A DNA stretch of 64,000 bases from Diogma glabrata (Eukaryota > Arthropoda > Insecta > Diptera > Cylindrotomidae): contig OY856187.1 in the NCBI GenBank assembly GCA_963693315.1, positions 379,415,306 through 379,479,305 on the forward strand, given 5' to 3'. The notes beneath the pieces were generated by a model. It saw only the letters and a program-made list of their open reading frames with translations, was not told where the DNA came from and searched no databases. The translations under genes and the position numbers were made by a program. Shown in pieces: positions 23,180 to 34,335 of the stretch. Within the stretch, counting starts at the first letter, position 1. The number at the start of each line of letters is the position of its first letter.

Positions 23180-24693
23180 ATTAAAAAAACTTCAGTAATT
23201 TATATTAAAAATATGGAGGCCGGCTGAAATCTCACAGCTCTGAGATATCAAGATTTCGGTCTGGGTTAAGGATTTTGATATAGTTTTCGGCAAAAAACTT
23301 TTATGGGGACATGGTTTTTAGTTTTAGGCAGCGATGTATATCAAACATAACTCTTTGTTAAAGTACAAGTATTTTTTATCTCTGTTTAAAAATTTATTAC
23401 AAAACAAACACGAAACATCAATACGTTGCCGGAAAATTATAATCAAAATTCCAAAAATATTGTTAAACTAAATAAATCAAACTTTTGTCAAAATTCTAAA
23501 TATATTCCAAAAACTAGAATAAAATCAAATATTTAAACTTTTTCTAAATTCCGATAATATTCCAAAAATTCTTAAAAATTTAAACTTTTTTCAAAATTCT
23601 AAAAATATTGCAAAAATTATTACAAAATCAAAAATTGAAAATTTTTTCAAAATTCCAAAAATTATAATAAAATCAAAAATTAAAAATTTTTCAAAATTCT
23701 AAAAGTATTCAAAAAATTCTTACAAAATCAAAAATTAAAAATTTTTCCAAAATTCTAAAAATATTGCAAAAATTATAACAAAATCAAAAATACAAACTTT
23801 TTCAAAATTCCAAAAATATTTCAAAAACTATAACAAACTCAAAAATTTCCATGTCCAATTTCATTTTTAATTACATTTACGTCATATAAGCAGCTACATT
23901 TTTTTTCCAAAAAGGAAATTTTTTTTGCTAAAAAAATAAATGAAATCATTTTTTGACACACTTGACATTATTTTTTTGACAAACTTATAATGCCATAATT
24001 CTCTATAATAATAATAAAATTTCATGTCATACAAAATATTAATTTTATTTTTCTCTAAAAAAATTGGGTAAAAAATAAATAAAAACCTTTCTTTCGACAC
24101 ACTTGACAACAGTTTTTTGAAAAACTTGTAATAATTCCATAAGTAATTCTCAATAATAATAATAAAATTCATTTCAAACAAACAATTTTATTTTTTCCCA
24201 AAAAATTGGGTAAAAAAATAAATAAAAATCTTTCTTTTGATACACTTGACAACATTTTTTTGACAAACTGATAATGCAATAATCTAGTTTTTGATCTCAC
24301 ATACCAATCTCTATCTCAAGATTTCTCCAAATTTAATTTTCCTACTCGTAATCGCTTGAAATGAACGTTTTTTAAGCCAAAAATATGAAAATTTGCTATT
24401 TTTGACACACAATGATTTTTTGACACACTTCCGGTACAGTTATCGAACACAGCGTCCTTTCGGACCTGTCCCTTTAGTATACCTATTTTTAGAAAAAAAA
24501 ATTTTGAAATCCCTCCAGCGGTTTTCCCTGCAGCGTAGGTAATGACGGCTGGCCTACAGACAGACATACATTTTTTTTGCTTTTTTAGAATCAGTAGGTC
24601 CTAAAACGTCGAGAAATGCCAAAAAAAGTGGGGGTAAGAATTTCACTTTGACCTCATGAATGTAATACTTAGGTCTTTCAGACCGAAGTAATT
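23180..24693 (+). repeat. Minisatellite-bearing repeat, right inverted copy
   Basis: Inverted counterpart of 1089-2975. It begins around a GGCTGAAATCTCACAGCTCT word and passes through GGCAGCGATGTATATCAAAC. A minisatellite of AAAATCAAAAATTNAAAA and TTTTCAAAATTCTAAAAATA units spans about 23440-23850. It then passes CCCTCCAGCGG and GGTCCTAAAACG and ends at AGACCGAAGTAATT. Around 23890-24290 there are three copies of a 'TTGACACACTTGACA...TTTTTTGACAAACTTATAAT' module. No coding potential. Confidence 0.75.
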
Positions 24694-26025
24694 TATCACT
24701 TTTAAACAAAGTAAGTTTAGAAAAATAACTTTCAGTTTTCAAAATAGAGATCATATTTCATAATAGAATTTCACTTGCTCATATATGGAACTTCTATTTT
24801 TACATTATGAACGTAAACATAAATACAAATAAGTGAAGAAGCATGTATCTATGTTTGGGGAACGGACTGATATTATTATTAAATATTGAAAACATTTAGG
24901 TTCAAATGTTTCTAGATATTAATGTACTGCTATATAATGAAGACACACAACAAAATGAAAATAAGTTGAGAACAATGTGTAAAGTAAAAAATTTCAGAAG
25001 GCTAAACCAGAATCAGATGAAAATAAAATTTCGAAGGAATTATACAAATTGAGTTGTAAATACAAGTAAGAATTGTCTTAAATAATTGTTGGTGAGCTAA
25101 AATTGTTATTTTTTACACCAAGGTAGATGTATTTTCTAAAATTATTAGTTTTGGAATAATTGCTCTTCTTGTTTGTTACTTTCTGTTTGCATATGTTCCA
25201 ATTTGGGATATGCATTTCTTCAATCTGATTAAAATCCTGTACAGGTCAAAGAAGTCTGATCAGTTTCAAACGAAGTTGGTAATGTATGCGCTGACAAAAA
25301 AACAATTTGTATACGCAAGAATATATGATATTGTTTTGCACTTTTATAATTTAGTTTAATCCATTCCGCGCTAGCTAAGCTTAGTTCAAGTCAAACGAGC
25401 AGTTTTGGAGATATCATCAATTGACCACACTACAGATATCCTATTTTTTCATTGAAGAATTTCTACTTGCTGTTAATTAAATTGATTCTAAACTCTTTAA
25501 TTGGTTAACGTAAGGTCGAAATCAAAAGTATTATAGACGTTTTAAATGATCATGACATGAACCACATATCATTAATCTTTATTGTTTATCACTTTGCAAA
25601 TGGCTTTCTTACTTGAAATTGTTTATGTTCAGCATACAAAGTAGAAAAAAGTAGAAAGATGTTTAATAAAATCCAGGCTGTTCTTAAACTTTCCAATGTT
25701 TTTTTATTTCCAGTTTTCATTAAATTATGTTAAGTTTTACTGGAATGTGTACATTTATAAAGTAATTCGTCCTCCTTTTTTGGGGTACAGTTATCGTCAG
25801 TCGAAATATTGTGTTTTTTAAAGAGAGAATAATTATTTTGTGAAATTAATTTAAGTGTTTTCCTTTACAACAAAAAAGTAAGGTAAAAAATTCTACTTTT
25901 TACAGCGAAAGGGTTAAACAATATTCGCCAAAGTATTTTTAAGAGCAAAGAATATATGGAGTTTAAAATAAAATTAAAATTTAAAAGTAATTCAAAATTT
26001 TATTAGGATTTTTATCGTTCTGCAA
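24694..26025. other. AT-rich spacer, no gene seen
   Basis: I see no gene, inverted repeat or tandem repeat. Confidence 0.5.
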
Positions 26026-26211
26026 TAGGGATTGCAGTCCCGAAGAGTTTTATGAATTTTCGGGACATTAATTTTAAATCCCGAAATCCCGGGATTTAAA
26101 ATTTGTATGCCAAAACAAAAAGAATTAAGCAAAAACACAATTTTTAAATAAAAATAAAATTATTTAATTTTTTTACCGTCGAAAAGTATATATGTACATC
26201 AGTGGCGGATT

Positions 26212-26580
26212 ATCATATAAGTTTATGAGGCAACCGCATCAGGGCCCGGCGATTCAGGGGCCCTTTTGAAAACAAAAACCAAAAAGAAATTAAAGCAAGA
26301 CAAATAATTAAATAATTTTATTTCGTCCAAAATTTCATTTTCAATAGAAAGGATTAATAAATCCTTCAAACACGCTCATTACTCTCATAGTATCTGACGC
26401 TGAGTGTATTTGACTATTGTTTACGGTTTGACATTTAGATGAAACAGAATTGAAAAACTGAGCCGCTGCATCAAAAACTTTGTTGTAGTCTTTATTTTCA
26501 AAATATGTAACTAATGAATCAAACAGTTTTTTATCACCGACAGAGAGTTAAGAGGGATGACCACTGTAACTGTAGAAAAA
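26212..26580 (-). mobile_element. CAGTGGCGGAT-type element end
   Basis: CAGTGGCGGATTATCAT followed by an AGGGCCCGGCGATTCAGGGG segment is the usual terminal pattern of a widespread animal hAT-like group (CAGTGGCGGA..., then GGGGCCC). Only this end is visible. The minus-strand ORF next to it is placed as the 3' end of an element gene would be. Confidence 0.5.
26341..26541 (-). pseudogene. Short ORF fragment, product unrecognised
   Basis: On the minus strand an open stretch of about 66 codons runs into a stop at 26341-26343 with no internal break. It includes DKKLFDSLVTYFENKDYNKV, FDAAAQFFNSVSSKCQ and MRVMSVFEGFINPFY. Composition and residue order look like real protein, not a random AT-rich frame. 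An in-frame stop lies just upstream, so it is truncated at its 5' end. Its position inside the CAGTGGCGGAT-type element suggests the C terminus of an element-encoded protein, but I do not recognise a transposase motif. Confidence 0.4.
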
Positions 26581-27150
26581 ATAAGTGATATTCAGGCAAT
26601 TTTTACGCGGATATATGGGGGATTTTTATACTATACATTGTATACTCAATATACTTTACATAAATTTTTATTGAAAAATATGAAATAGTAATAAATGTAT
26701 CAGCTTTGTTGTTAAGTAAATTGTTGTGTTGTAAAAACAAAATTCTCCCTCCACGGTCCCATGAATTTCTCGAGAACGGGTTTTCAAAAAAACCAAAATC
26801 AAAGTTCATTATATAATTTGTATTAATGTAGTTTTCGTGTACATGGCCGTTTTTTTTTTTGATTTTTTACAAAATGGTGACCGATTGGTGACCACAAGCT
26901 ATTGCTATTAACAACGCGATTACATAGCTATTGCAACGAAGAATAAATAAAAAAAAATCTCGTCGTTTTGAGAAAATTTCGTTTAAAAGAGATAGTTACT
27001 GTGACTACAGAAAAAAACAAGTGATTTTCAGGAATTTTTTTGATGAGGATAATTAAGGAATATGGGGATCGGGGTGTTATTTTAGTCAGTATATGGTTTT
27101 CATAAATTTTACTGAAAAATATTATGTAGTAACAAAGTTATCTCCTGCGA
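26560..27150 (+). repeat. Diverged direct duplication
   Basis: About 26560-26715 and 26995-27150 share the order ACTGTRACT, AGAAAAAAN(A)AAGTGAT, TTCAGG, GGATATATGGGG/AATATGGGGAT, CATAAATTTTTATTGAAAAA and AGTAATAA. The intervening sequence differs, so this is two copies of one repeat and not a simple tandem array. Confidence 0.5.
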
Positions 27151-27740
27151 TAGAAAGAGCAATATAAAATTGAAAATTCAATAAAATGACTTAGTCATTT
27201 TGTGAAATTTTGACCTAAAATTCTACAAATATTTTTGAAGGTTTTCAAAAACATTTACAAAACAAAAAACAATTTAACAAAAAAATTTAATTTTGTTTTT
27301 TGTTATCAATTACAGTGGCACAAAATTAAACTTGGTGAGAACACTTTTCCAGAGGACAAGCATTAAAATGTTTTCGAATCGACATAGTTTTGTAATCAAA
27401 CCGGTTGTCATTGCTTTGTTATCGTCACTGAAGGTTTCCTGAGCAAGGAATGATTTTGAAACATGAAACTTTTAAATAACAAGAATGTAAAGCGTGAACT
27501 GATTGGTATCATAGGCGACCATCTCGTTTCAGTTGCTCAATGCATTGAAATACCTTGTGATAAATTATTCCAATTTTTGAGTCCATTTAATGAAAGTGTA
27601 TGCGATTTTCTATGCAAGTCATCAAATCAACGGTAAATAAAACAAAAAACTGCTTCAGCTGACGGTGAATAGATAAGCCAATCTCGTTTAATTTTTTTGG
27701 TTTTCTATTAAAATGAAACTCGATCGAATTTTCGGTTGTA

Positions 27741-27948
27741 ATACCACGAGTCATTGAAATTTTTTCGAAAATTTTTTGATTTTACGAATTAAATTATTTA
27801 GCAACACTGCGAATCAAAGCGCACAATAAACCACGAGTCCGAAGGACGAGTGGTTTAAGTAGTGGTTTGATTGAGCAGTGTTGCTTAAAAATAATTTAAT
27901 GAGTAAAATTGAAAAATTTTAGACAAAAATTTCAATGAAGAGTGGTAT
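27741..27948. mobile_element. 208-bp palindromic MITE
   Basis: The left half (ATACCACGAGTCATTGAAAT, then AATTAAATTATTT, AGCAACACTG and AAACCACGAGTCC) is repeated in inverse in the right half (GGACGAGTGGTTT, CAGTGTTGCT, AAATAATTTAATGAG and ending ATTTCAATGAAGAGTGGTAT). The centre is a perfect CGAGTCC-GAA-GGACGAG-type hairpin. Fully foldback-like and non-coding. Confidence 0.75.
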
Positions 27949-28655
27949 TTAATGAGATAATTTTTTTTAATTATAATTTTGTTTAAAAGATAATTATTAG
28001 TTTCTAAATAAAATTTTTCTACAAATCATTTAATAATACAAAATTATGTAAAAATGCAAGTAATAAAAATGTCCGTTTTCATTCATAAATATTTGCATGT
28101 TTGTTTATTTGTCAAAAATAAATTACAAATTTATGCGCCTACTAAGATGAAATTATATTTCATTTTGTTAGAACAAAAAATGACAACAAAGAATTCTCAT
28201 AACGACAAAGCAAAATTATCGACGACAAGAAGAATTGCCGACAGTTAAAACAAAGCCTACTGTTTAAATATCATAGTTTGTATGAATGAAAAATAAAATT
28301 TCTGACATCAAAAAAAAATTATCGATCATATTTTCCTAAATTTTTTGTTGCATCTATGTTTCGACACGGACGATGCCGATAAAAGACGACACTTTGAAAG
28401 TACTTCGATATGATATTAAATGTTTTGACGATATATTTAATTCATTTACCCTTTTGACGATATATTTAATACATTTACACTTCCTAATCCAAATATTTTG
28501 TAAAATTGTTTGATTGAATGCTATGGGCCAAATACCTAGATAAATTGAATAAAAAGTTGGAGTCGTTTCCTTGAGTATTTGAAAAACTCACAACATTCAT
28601 CAGACAAATCCGTTTTATTGTGATGTTTATCTTTTTCAACTGTCGGAATAAAGAG

Positions 28656-28705
28656 ATTTTTTGCTTCACCAATCCCGGGATCCAGGTATTCGTGAAGCAA
28701 AAAAT
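28656..28705. repeat. Perfect 15-bp hairpin arms beside the TIR
   Basis: GATTTTTTGCTTCAC and its exact inverse GTGAAGCAAAAAATC flank an AATCCCGGGATCCAGG core. The core resembles the CCCGGGAT words near the left end at 26083. It is probably a subterminal structure of the hAT-like element. Confidence 0.7.
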
Positions 28706-28729
28706 CCTGGGATTGCAATCCCTAGTAGA

Positions 28730-28777
28730 GATCACACGCTGTCATAGCGACAAAATACAAAGGGATTTTTGGTACAT
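28730..28777 (+). pseudogene. Tiny LINE C-terminal relic
   Basis: The sequence just outside the hAT-like end reads GAGATCACACGCTGTCATAG, then CGACAAAATACAAAGGGATT. This matches the 'E/KI(P/T)RCH...Q(R/S)DF' block of the LINE family seen at 9390 and 43830. Fewer than 50 bases remain. Confidence 0.55.
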
Positions 28778-29034
28778 TGACGAAAAGATATTAATTTGAA
28801 CGTTTACATAATATTTTAAATACGTATAAAGGATTGATTGATTTATATATTTATTTAGCGATAAGCTATTAAACTTACATACATATTTCTAAACATTTAC
28901 AACTAATTTACATTATTTATTTATTTGAATTAATTTATAACTTATTATGACTTTAAAATGTCGGAGAGCTTGAGTCCAACCTTTTTACTTCATCACAATC
29001 TTAAATTATGTGAAGTAATGCAATCTATAGAGAA

Positions 29035-30597
29035 AAAAAAATCTTACATACCCCAAATTTTGTTTTTTCTTTTGTTTTTGACTATCCTCTATCTAAATAG
29101 CCAATAAAAATTTTGGTGTACGTCTGTGTGTGGGTGGTTGGGTGACCTTTCTACATAGGATCTTGATGAAACTTTGGCAAATGATACAGGTTTACTTAAA
29201 AATGGAGAATCTGGATTCATTTCAAATTTGGACAAAATGACGGGGGTCTCCCGAACACCTCTAAGTTTAAATCTTGAATAACTTCGAATCCCGGACTATG
29301 ATCTTATTGAAACTTCGTATATAAGGTGCTGCATAACAACATCCGGTTAAATTTTTTTTTCTAGGTGTTTTTCCCTACTGTAGCCTACAATTACCGATCA
29401 TCGATTTTCATGAAACGTTGGTAAAAGCTTTCAAGTATCATGAGAAAGATTTTATCAGCTTTTGGAGTACATTGGATCAAGGGTTTGGTGTCCACCGTAC
29501 AACAGGTGGATTTTTCCATAATGTTTTTATGTTTGTTGGGAGCATAAAACATTCATTCGTGTATGAATTTTGATGACACTTTGGAAGAAGATGCAAACAT
29601 GTATGACAAGGAACTAATCAGTTTTTAAGCGATAGTGAACAAAATGGTGTGGGGTCCCTGAAGCACCTGTTTTTTTGAAAACTCTATAACATCTGTACCT
29701 GATAATCGAATTAGATGAAACTTGGTACATGAGCATTTAATACGGTTCACAATAGTTCTGCATACCAACTTCCGGTTTTTCACTTCCGGTAAAAATTTGT
29801 TTGCACTTTTTTGAAGTTTTTTCAGCGTCTTTATGCACACTACAGCCTACAATAATGAAGTGATTATGATGAAGCTTATGAAAAAGGATCCAATTAGTGT
29901 GAGAAGATAGTTATCATCTTTTAGGACAGATTGATCAAAGTAGCGGGGGTTCTACCATACAAATGCTGACTTTCACACTTTGTTTTTAAAGTTTGTTGGG
30001 AGCATACAGACTTCATTCATTAATCAATTTTAATGACACTTTGGAAAAAGATGAAGACTTAAATGACAAAAAACTGATTAGTTTTTGGATAATATTGGAA
30101 GGTGGTGGGGGTCTTCCCAAACACCTGTTTACTGTATCACAATTTTTTCAACGTTTGTTGGGAGCACACAGCATTCGTTCGTGAACGAATTTTGATGACA
30201 CTTTGGAAAAAAATGCAAACAAGTATGGCAAAGAACTGATTAGGTTTTGAGCGATAGTGAACAAAGTGGTGTGTGGTGTCCCATACACCTGTTTTTTTGA
30301 AAGCTCAATAGCATCTGTACCTGATAATCAAATTAGATGAACCTTGGTACATAAACATTTACAACAGTTCTGCATCCCAACTTCCTGTTTTTTTTCACTT
30401 CCGGTTAAATTTTTTTTTACTTTTTCTCGTACAACAGAATTTATATTTGTTGGGATACTACTGCTTTCTTTAATATTTTTATAATTAGAACTACGCGAAG
30501 TCTATAACATTGGTTAGCTTTTAATTAAAGTTTTTGATGGATATTAGCTCATTATATATCCAGAACACTATGTTTCCAGAGCTGTGGTGAAGTCAGC
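29035..30597 (-). repeat. LINE 3' UTR with internal repeat units
   Basis: Several diverged units recur: GTTTGTTGGGAGCATA followed by an ATTCGTTCGTG-type word and AATTTTGATGACACTTTGGA (about 29530, 29990 and 30150); GATGAAACTTGGTA words; and ACTTCCGGT(T/A)-type words (about 29345, 29770 and 30390). It has no ORF. A second copy elsewhere in the window shows that it is part of the mobile unit. Confidence 0.7.
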
Positions 30598-31594
30598 CTA
30601 TGCATCAACGTCGCAATATTTTTTTACAAAGTATATTGTTTGTCTTATAAATCTGCACTCATTAGTTTCATCTTTAACAAGGTAATGTGGTAATAAGTTG
30701 AACAGTTTTTGGCCTTTATATTCAGATGTGTTTTGTCCAAAGTTTGTTTGCATTTTTGACAGTCTGAAATCGTTTATATTCCGCAGTTGGTAATGATGTG
30801 CTTCGAAATTATATGTAAGACCATCGAACATATATTCTGATAATTTTTCGTATTTTATTTTCCACATCCATAAAATTACTTTCATAACTATACGTTGTGC
30901 AACACTCATCCATCCTAGTGTTTCAATCATCCACATCACACTCGTACATTTTGGGACCCTTAGAATTACACGTATGATTTTGTTTTGCAATTTTTGTAAC
31001 CTATGGATTTCTTCTTCATTGCACATGATGAGTAGTGCAGAGCAGTAATCGAAATGTGGGGCTATTATAGAGAAGTAAAAGCTAATTTTCGCTTCGCTTG
31101 TCAATTTGTTTGATATTCTTGACATATATCCAATTTTTTTACCTATTTTTTTACATATATAATCGACATTATTACGCATACTCAAATTTTCATGCACTAT
31201 TATCCCTAGGTATTTAATAACATCCACAAATTCGATTTCGTTTCCTGCAATACTGACTCGTTCATGCACTACCCCATAATTATTATTTTTAGACACTATC
31301 ATAGACTTAGTTTTCTCGAAATTTAGTTTCATTTTATTGATCGCCAACCAATTCGCTATTTTAGACAAATCTTCATTCATAAGCCTAATTCCTTCATTTA
31401 TATCTTTAACATGCATGTATACAAGCGTGTCATCTGCAATCATACTTACTTCTACATTCGAAACACATAGTCCAAGATCATTAATATATAAAACAAACAG
31501 TAATGCTCCCAAGACCGATCCTTGTGGTACACCATTGTTAGTTCTTATTTTGTCTGAGACAGTATCGTTAATTCTTATCGTTAATGATAACGAT
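30598..31594 (-). pseudogene. LINE reverse transcriptase, C-terminal half
   Basis: This would copy element RNA at the nicked target. Visible motifs are NNGVPQGSVLGALLF near the 5' end, with the residues before it open back to about 31594, then YINDL, IADDTLVY (two catalytic Asp of the RT box), WLAINKMKLNFEKTK and IKYLGI. The C-terminal region has SFYFSIIAPHFDYCSALL and LQKLQNKIIRVIL. The frame is open for about 330 codons to the stop at 30598. Motifs 1 to A (fingers and first palm Asp) are absent, because the linker at 31615-31850 is joined almost directly to the GVPQG block. It cannot be active. The initiation codon at 31512 is internal and not a real start. Confidence 0.85.
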
Positions 31595-31599
31595 TACTT

Positions 31600-32345
31600 A
31601 GATAGCCTTCAAACCATGCAGTTACAAGATATTACTGGGTTAATGAAATTAGGTATTACAGGAATTGATTCCACTATTTCGTTAACACTGTCAACAAAGA
31701 AACAATTAAATATATCTACCTTTTCGCCATCGTCATCAACAATGCATCCACTAAAATCTATGGCTGTTTGTGATTCAGACCTTTTACTGTAGAAATAATT
31801 TTTTAATAAGCTCCAAGTTTTTTTTTTGCATCTTCTTTTGCGTCATTTAATTCATTCATTATAAAATTATTCTTGCTTTTATTCAATTTGCTAACATACG
31901 CATTCCGTAAAATTTTATACTGTTCATATTTTGTATGATTTGATTAATCTAATTTATACAGATTATATGCAACATCTCTTTCTTTTTTCATTTGTTTTAG
32001 CTCATTAGTCATTACTATACCATTTACATTCACAAGTTTTTCTTATTTCGCGCACAAAGGATAATTCACTCACACAAATCTTCAAATTTTCAACAAATAA
32101 ATCAGAATTTACATTAACATCGATACATCGTTACGATATTATTGTAATTGAAATCAAGTTTTAGAAGCCAATCATGCAAAATTTCTTGATTATATTTAAT
32201 CATCGATTTAAATTTACTTTTATTTTTTTGTACCGTTTCATGCGTTGGTGTGATAATCTCAATTAATTCATGATCCGATATTATAAAGTCATTAACAATT
32301 TTATATGATAGCTCAAAATCATTTGTGCAAAGGAGACATAAGTAA
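31600..32345 (-). pseudogene. LINE endonuclease end and linker relic
   Basis: On the minus strand, words recognisable as the region upstream of RT are TWSLLKNYFYSKRSESQ, AIDFSGCIVDDDGEK, VDIFNCFFVDSVNEIV and, further upstream near 32280, NDFIISDHELIEIIT. The last corresponds to the catalytic SDH of APE-type endonucleases. The order is right for a LINE ORF2, but frameshifts separate the pieces. The junction at about 31580-31600 contains a small palindrome (ATCGTTA...TAACGAT) where the central RT is missing. Confidence 0.6.
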
Positions 32346-32489
32346 ATATTAAGAATGCATGCAAAAAACAAAACAAAATTTTTCCAGAAAATAACATAAA
32401 TTCCATGACTTTTCCTGACCAAAATAAAATCCCCCGACTTTCCAGAATTCCATACCTGGTGAACACCATGAGTTTATTAAACAAAGAAA

Positions 32490-32700
32490 GAGAAAAACAA
32501 TACGTGCGGTTGTCTCAACTACATCGTTCTGTCACTGTACAGTTGTTGAATCAATTTCGGAGTTCGATTCCCCATATATGTCCCTGAGGTTGATACAACT
32601 ATTTCGATTGGAAATAGAACATGTTTTTTTCAGTATATCAAAACATAAGAATAAAATAAAACAACAACAAAATCAAAAAAATGAAAACCCACGAATAATA
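32490..32700 (+). mobile_element. Possible tRNA-derived SINE
   Basis: A B-box-like GGAGTTCGATTCCCC at about 32558-32572 is preceded by a GTTGTCTCAACTACATCG word where a tRNA D-arm would lie, and followed by an A-rich region with CAACAACAAAATCAAAAAAA. Structure suggests a tRNA-like head plus A-rich tail. There is only one copy in the window, so the call is weak. Confidence 0.3.
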
Positions 32701-32872
32701 TTGATACTCAATGAATGCCTAAATTCAATCTCTACTTTTTTTAGCAATTCCTTCGCGCAGTTATATTGAACAATTAAACTGTATGTGTTAATTGGTCTTT
32801 AAAGTTTCATCTGAACAGAAAAATTAAAAAAACGATAATAAATTGAATTTGTCCGAATAAAAACAATCACTT

Positions 32873-33078
32873 AAGCCTCGTTGACACTAAGATATTTTAC
32901 AATCTACTATACAGCAAGTTTACTAGCAGCTTGTAAACTCACCTAGTGTAATCATGTTTACAATCTATCTAGGAGATCTACCGAAAAAGTTGATTGGTTG
33001 GCTACTTTACCATCTACTCGCCAACTTTTAAACTCGCCAACTAGGAGCTTATTAACAATCTTAGTGTCAACGAGGCTT
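32873..33078. mobile_element. Tourist-like 206-bp MITE
   Basis: Perfect 21-bp terminal inverted repeats beginning AAGCCTCGTTGACACTAAGA. Flanks allow a TTA (or TA) duplication: CACTTA at the left and CTTTACA at the right. The TTA target and perfect short TIRs fit non-autonomous PIF/Harbinger elements. Interior words such as GTAAACTC(A/G)CC are repeated. Non-coding. Confidence 0.8.
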
Positions 33079-33592
33079 TACATATTTGAAAACAAGTTGC
33101 AACTGTCACTTTTCGTGTCTAGCTCGTGACATTTTTCAACGAAAAATATATAAAACGTGTTAATTAGTAAAATTCTGAGCTTTTTCTTTTGTTTTAATAA
33201 CTAATTTAATTTAATACTTTAAATACAATTGATAATCGATCACAGAAATGATAATTATTATGAAAGAAAACTTACTACAAAAAAGTATATAATAGTTTGC
33301 ATGTGTGGGTTGATAATATGAAAAATCGGTTTTTCTTCGGCGACAGTCACGAATTACACGAATACAAGAATCTTAGTTTCAACTACATAATTCATTTTCT
33401 TTTTTCTTTTTCGTATAGTTGAATTTTTTTTTCTCTGCAAATAAAGCTGTAAGACCAATATGGATCGAAATATATATTGCAAATATTGTTTGCGGAAGTA
33501 TGAGTTATTTATTGTGTGAGGAATTATGAAATTTTGATCTTTACATATTTTAAATTTTAGCAGATTTATGTAAATTTACTCTCATTTTATTT
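33079..33592. other. AT-rich spacer, no gene seen
   Basis: Sequence between the MITE and the LINE derivative with no supportable feature. Confidence 0.5.
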
Positions 33593-34075
33593 TTTAAATT
33601 AAATGTGTTGTGAGGTAGGAATTACAATATGTGTCAGTGTGTCACAACAACATTTAAAAACCATTTAAGACCAAGCGCCCAGAACCACATGCGTTCTGAG
33701 GTGTGGAGAAGGACGCAATTTGTTTTTTTGTGTTTTTTTTTAAAGACGCCATGAGACGATATTTACAAAATAAGCCAATGTTCCCCAGTTCCTGAATTAC
33801 ATGATGGCTCATTTCTCCTTACAAGCAACAGCGTTGCATTACCCAGAAATATTTCATAACTAAGATGATGATACCGTTGACAGAAATGAACTCATCCGCC
33901 TCCAACTATAAGGAATGATCTTGGCTAGTGATACCCCACTGCTATTGCCATTGATATGTGATATCTCACTCTAACGCATATATCAAAGCAGTGACTGGAA
34001 TACGCAAAGTTGTCACACCCGGAAATCAAAAATTAAACAAAAATTTTCAACAAAAACTGATACGTTGATACTGTT
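33593..34075 (-). mobile_element. Internally deleted LINE derivative, minus copy
   Basis: Read on the minus strand it begins around ACAAAAACTGATAC..., passes GGTGTGACAACTTTGCG, CAATGGCAATAGCAGTGGGG, CTAGCCAAGATCAT and an ACGCTGTTGCTTGTAAGGAG word, then jumps directly to the LINE 3' end (CCACACCTCAGAACGCATGT, then TTGTTGTGACACA and AACACATTTAATTTAAAAA). The coding body of the LINE is missing. It has the same structure as 34336-35015. Confidence 0.7.
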
Positions 34076-34335
34076 TTCATACAAATCTGCTAATATTTTG
34101 GTAAAAAAGAAGTTTGGAATCCTCCCCAAAAATTGTTCAATTAAAGGCATTTCATTGTTTTACAAATGTTGATTTAATTATAAATATGTGATTCAAATCT
34201 TAAAATTTTTTATTGATGTAGAAAATAAAAAAAAATGTATTTCCTGGTCAAAGCTAGTAAACCACATATTGTTAAAAATAGTTTGAAAATATGTTAGTTT
34301 TGTATTTAAGACATTTTCGAAAATTAAACTAAACT

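Larger units (their letters stand above)
26026..28724. mobile_element. Composite repeat with hAT-like TIRs
   Basis: The outer termini are TAGGGATTGCAGTCCC and, inverted, TAGGGATTGCAATCCC, with CCCGGGAT words just inside both ends. TAGGG termini are typical of hAT elements. The expected 8-bp duplication is not seen (TTCTGCAA against GTAGAGAT), so the ends could belong to two copies. The interior is a patchwork: a second hAT-like end CAGTGGCGGATT at 26212, a short minus ORF, a diverged direct duplication and a palindromic MITE. Confidence 0.55.
29035..32345 (-). mobile_element. Decayed minus-strand LINE with long 3' UTR
   Basis: Read on the minus strand, the order is an endonuclease C-terminal relic (around 32270, FIISDHELIEII), the inter-domain linker (31615-31850), an RT domain from the GVPQG motif onward (30598-31594), then about 1.5 kb of 3' UTR down to an ATGTAAGAT end at about 29035. 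The UTR belongs to the element: a second UTR copy (37840-38313 plus 51538-52455) carries the same last codons. The 5' part and the central RT motifs are missing. Clade not resolved. Confidence 0.75.

Noticed and set aside
32550..32580. A tRNA gene suggested by GGAGTTCGATTCCCC
   Set aside because: I could not fold an acceptor stem or anticodon arm; a SINE head is more likely, at low confidence.
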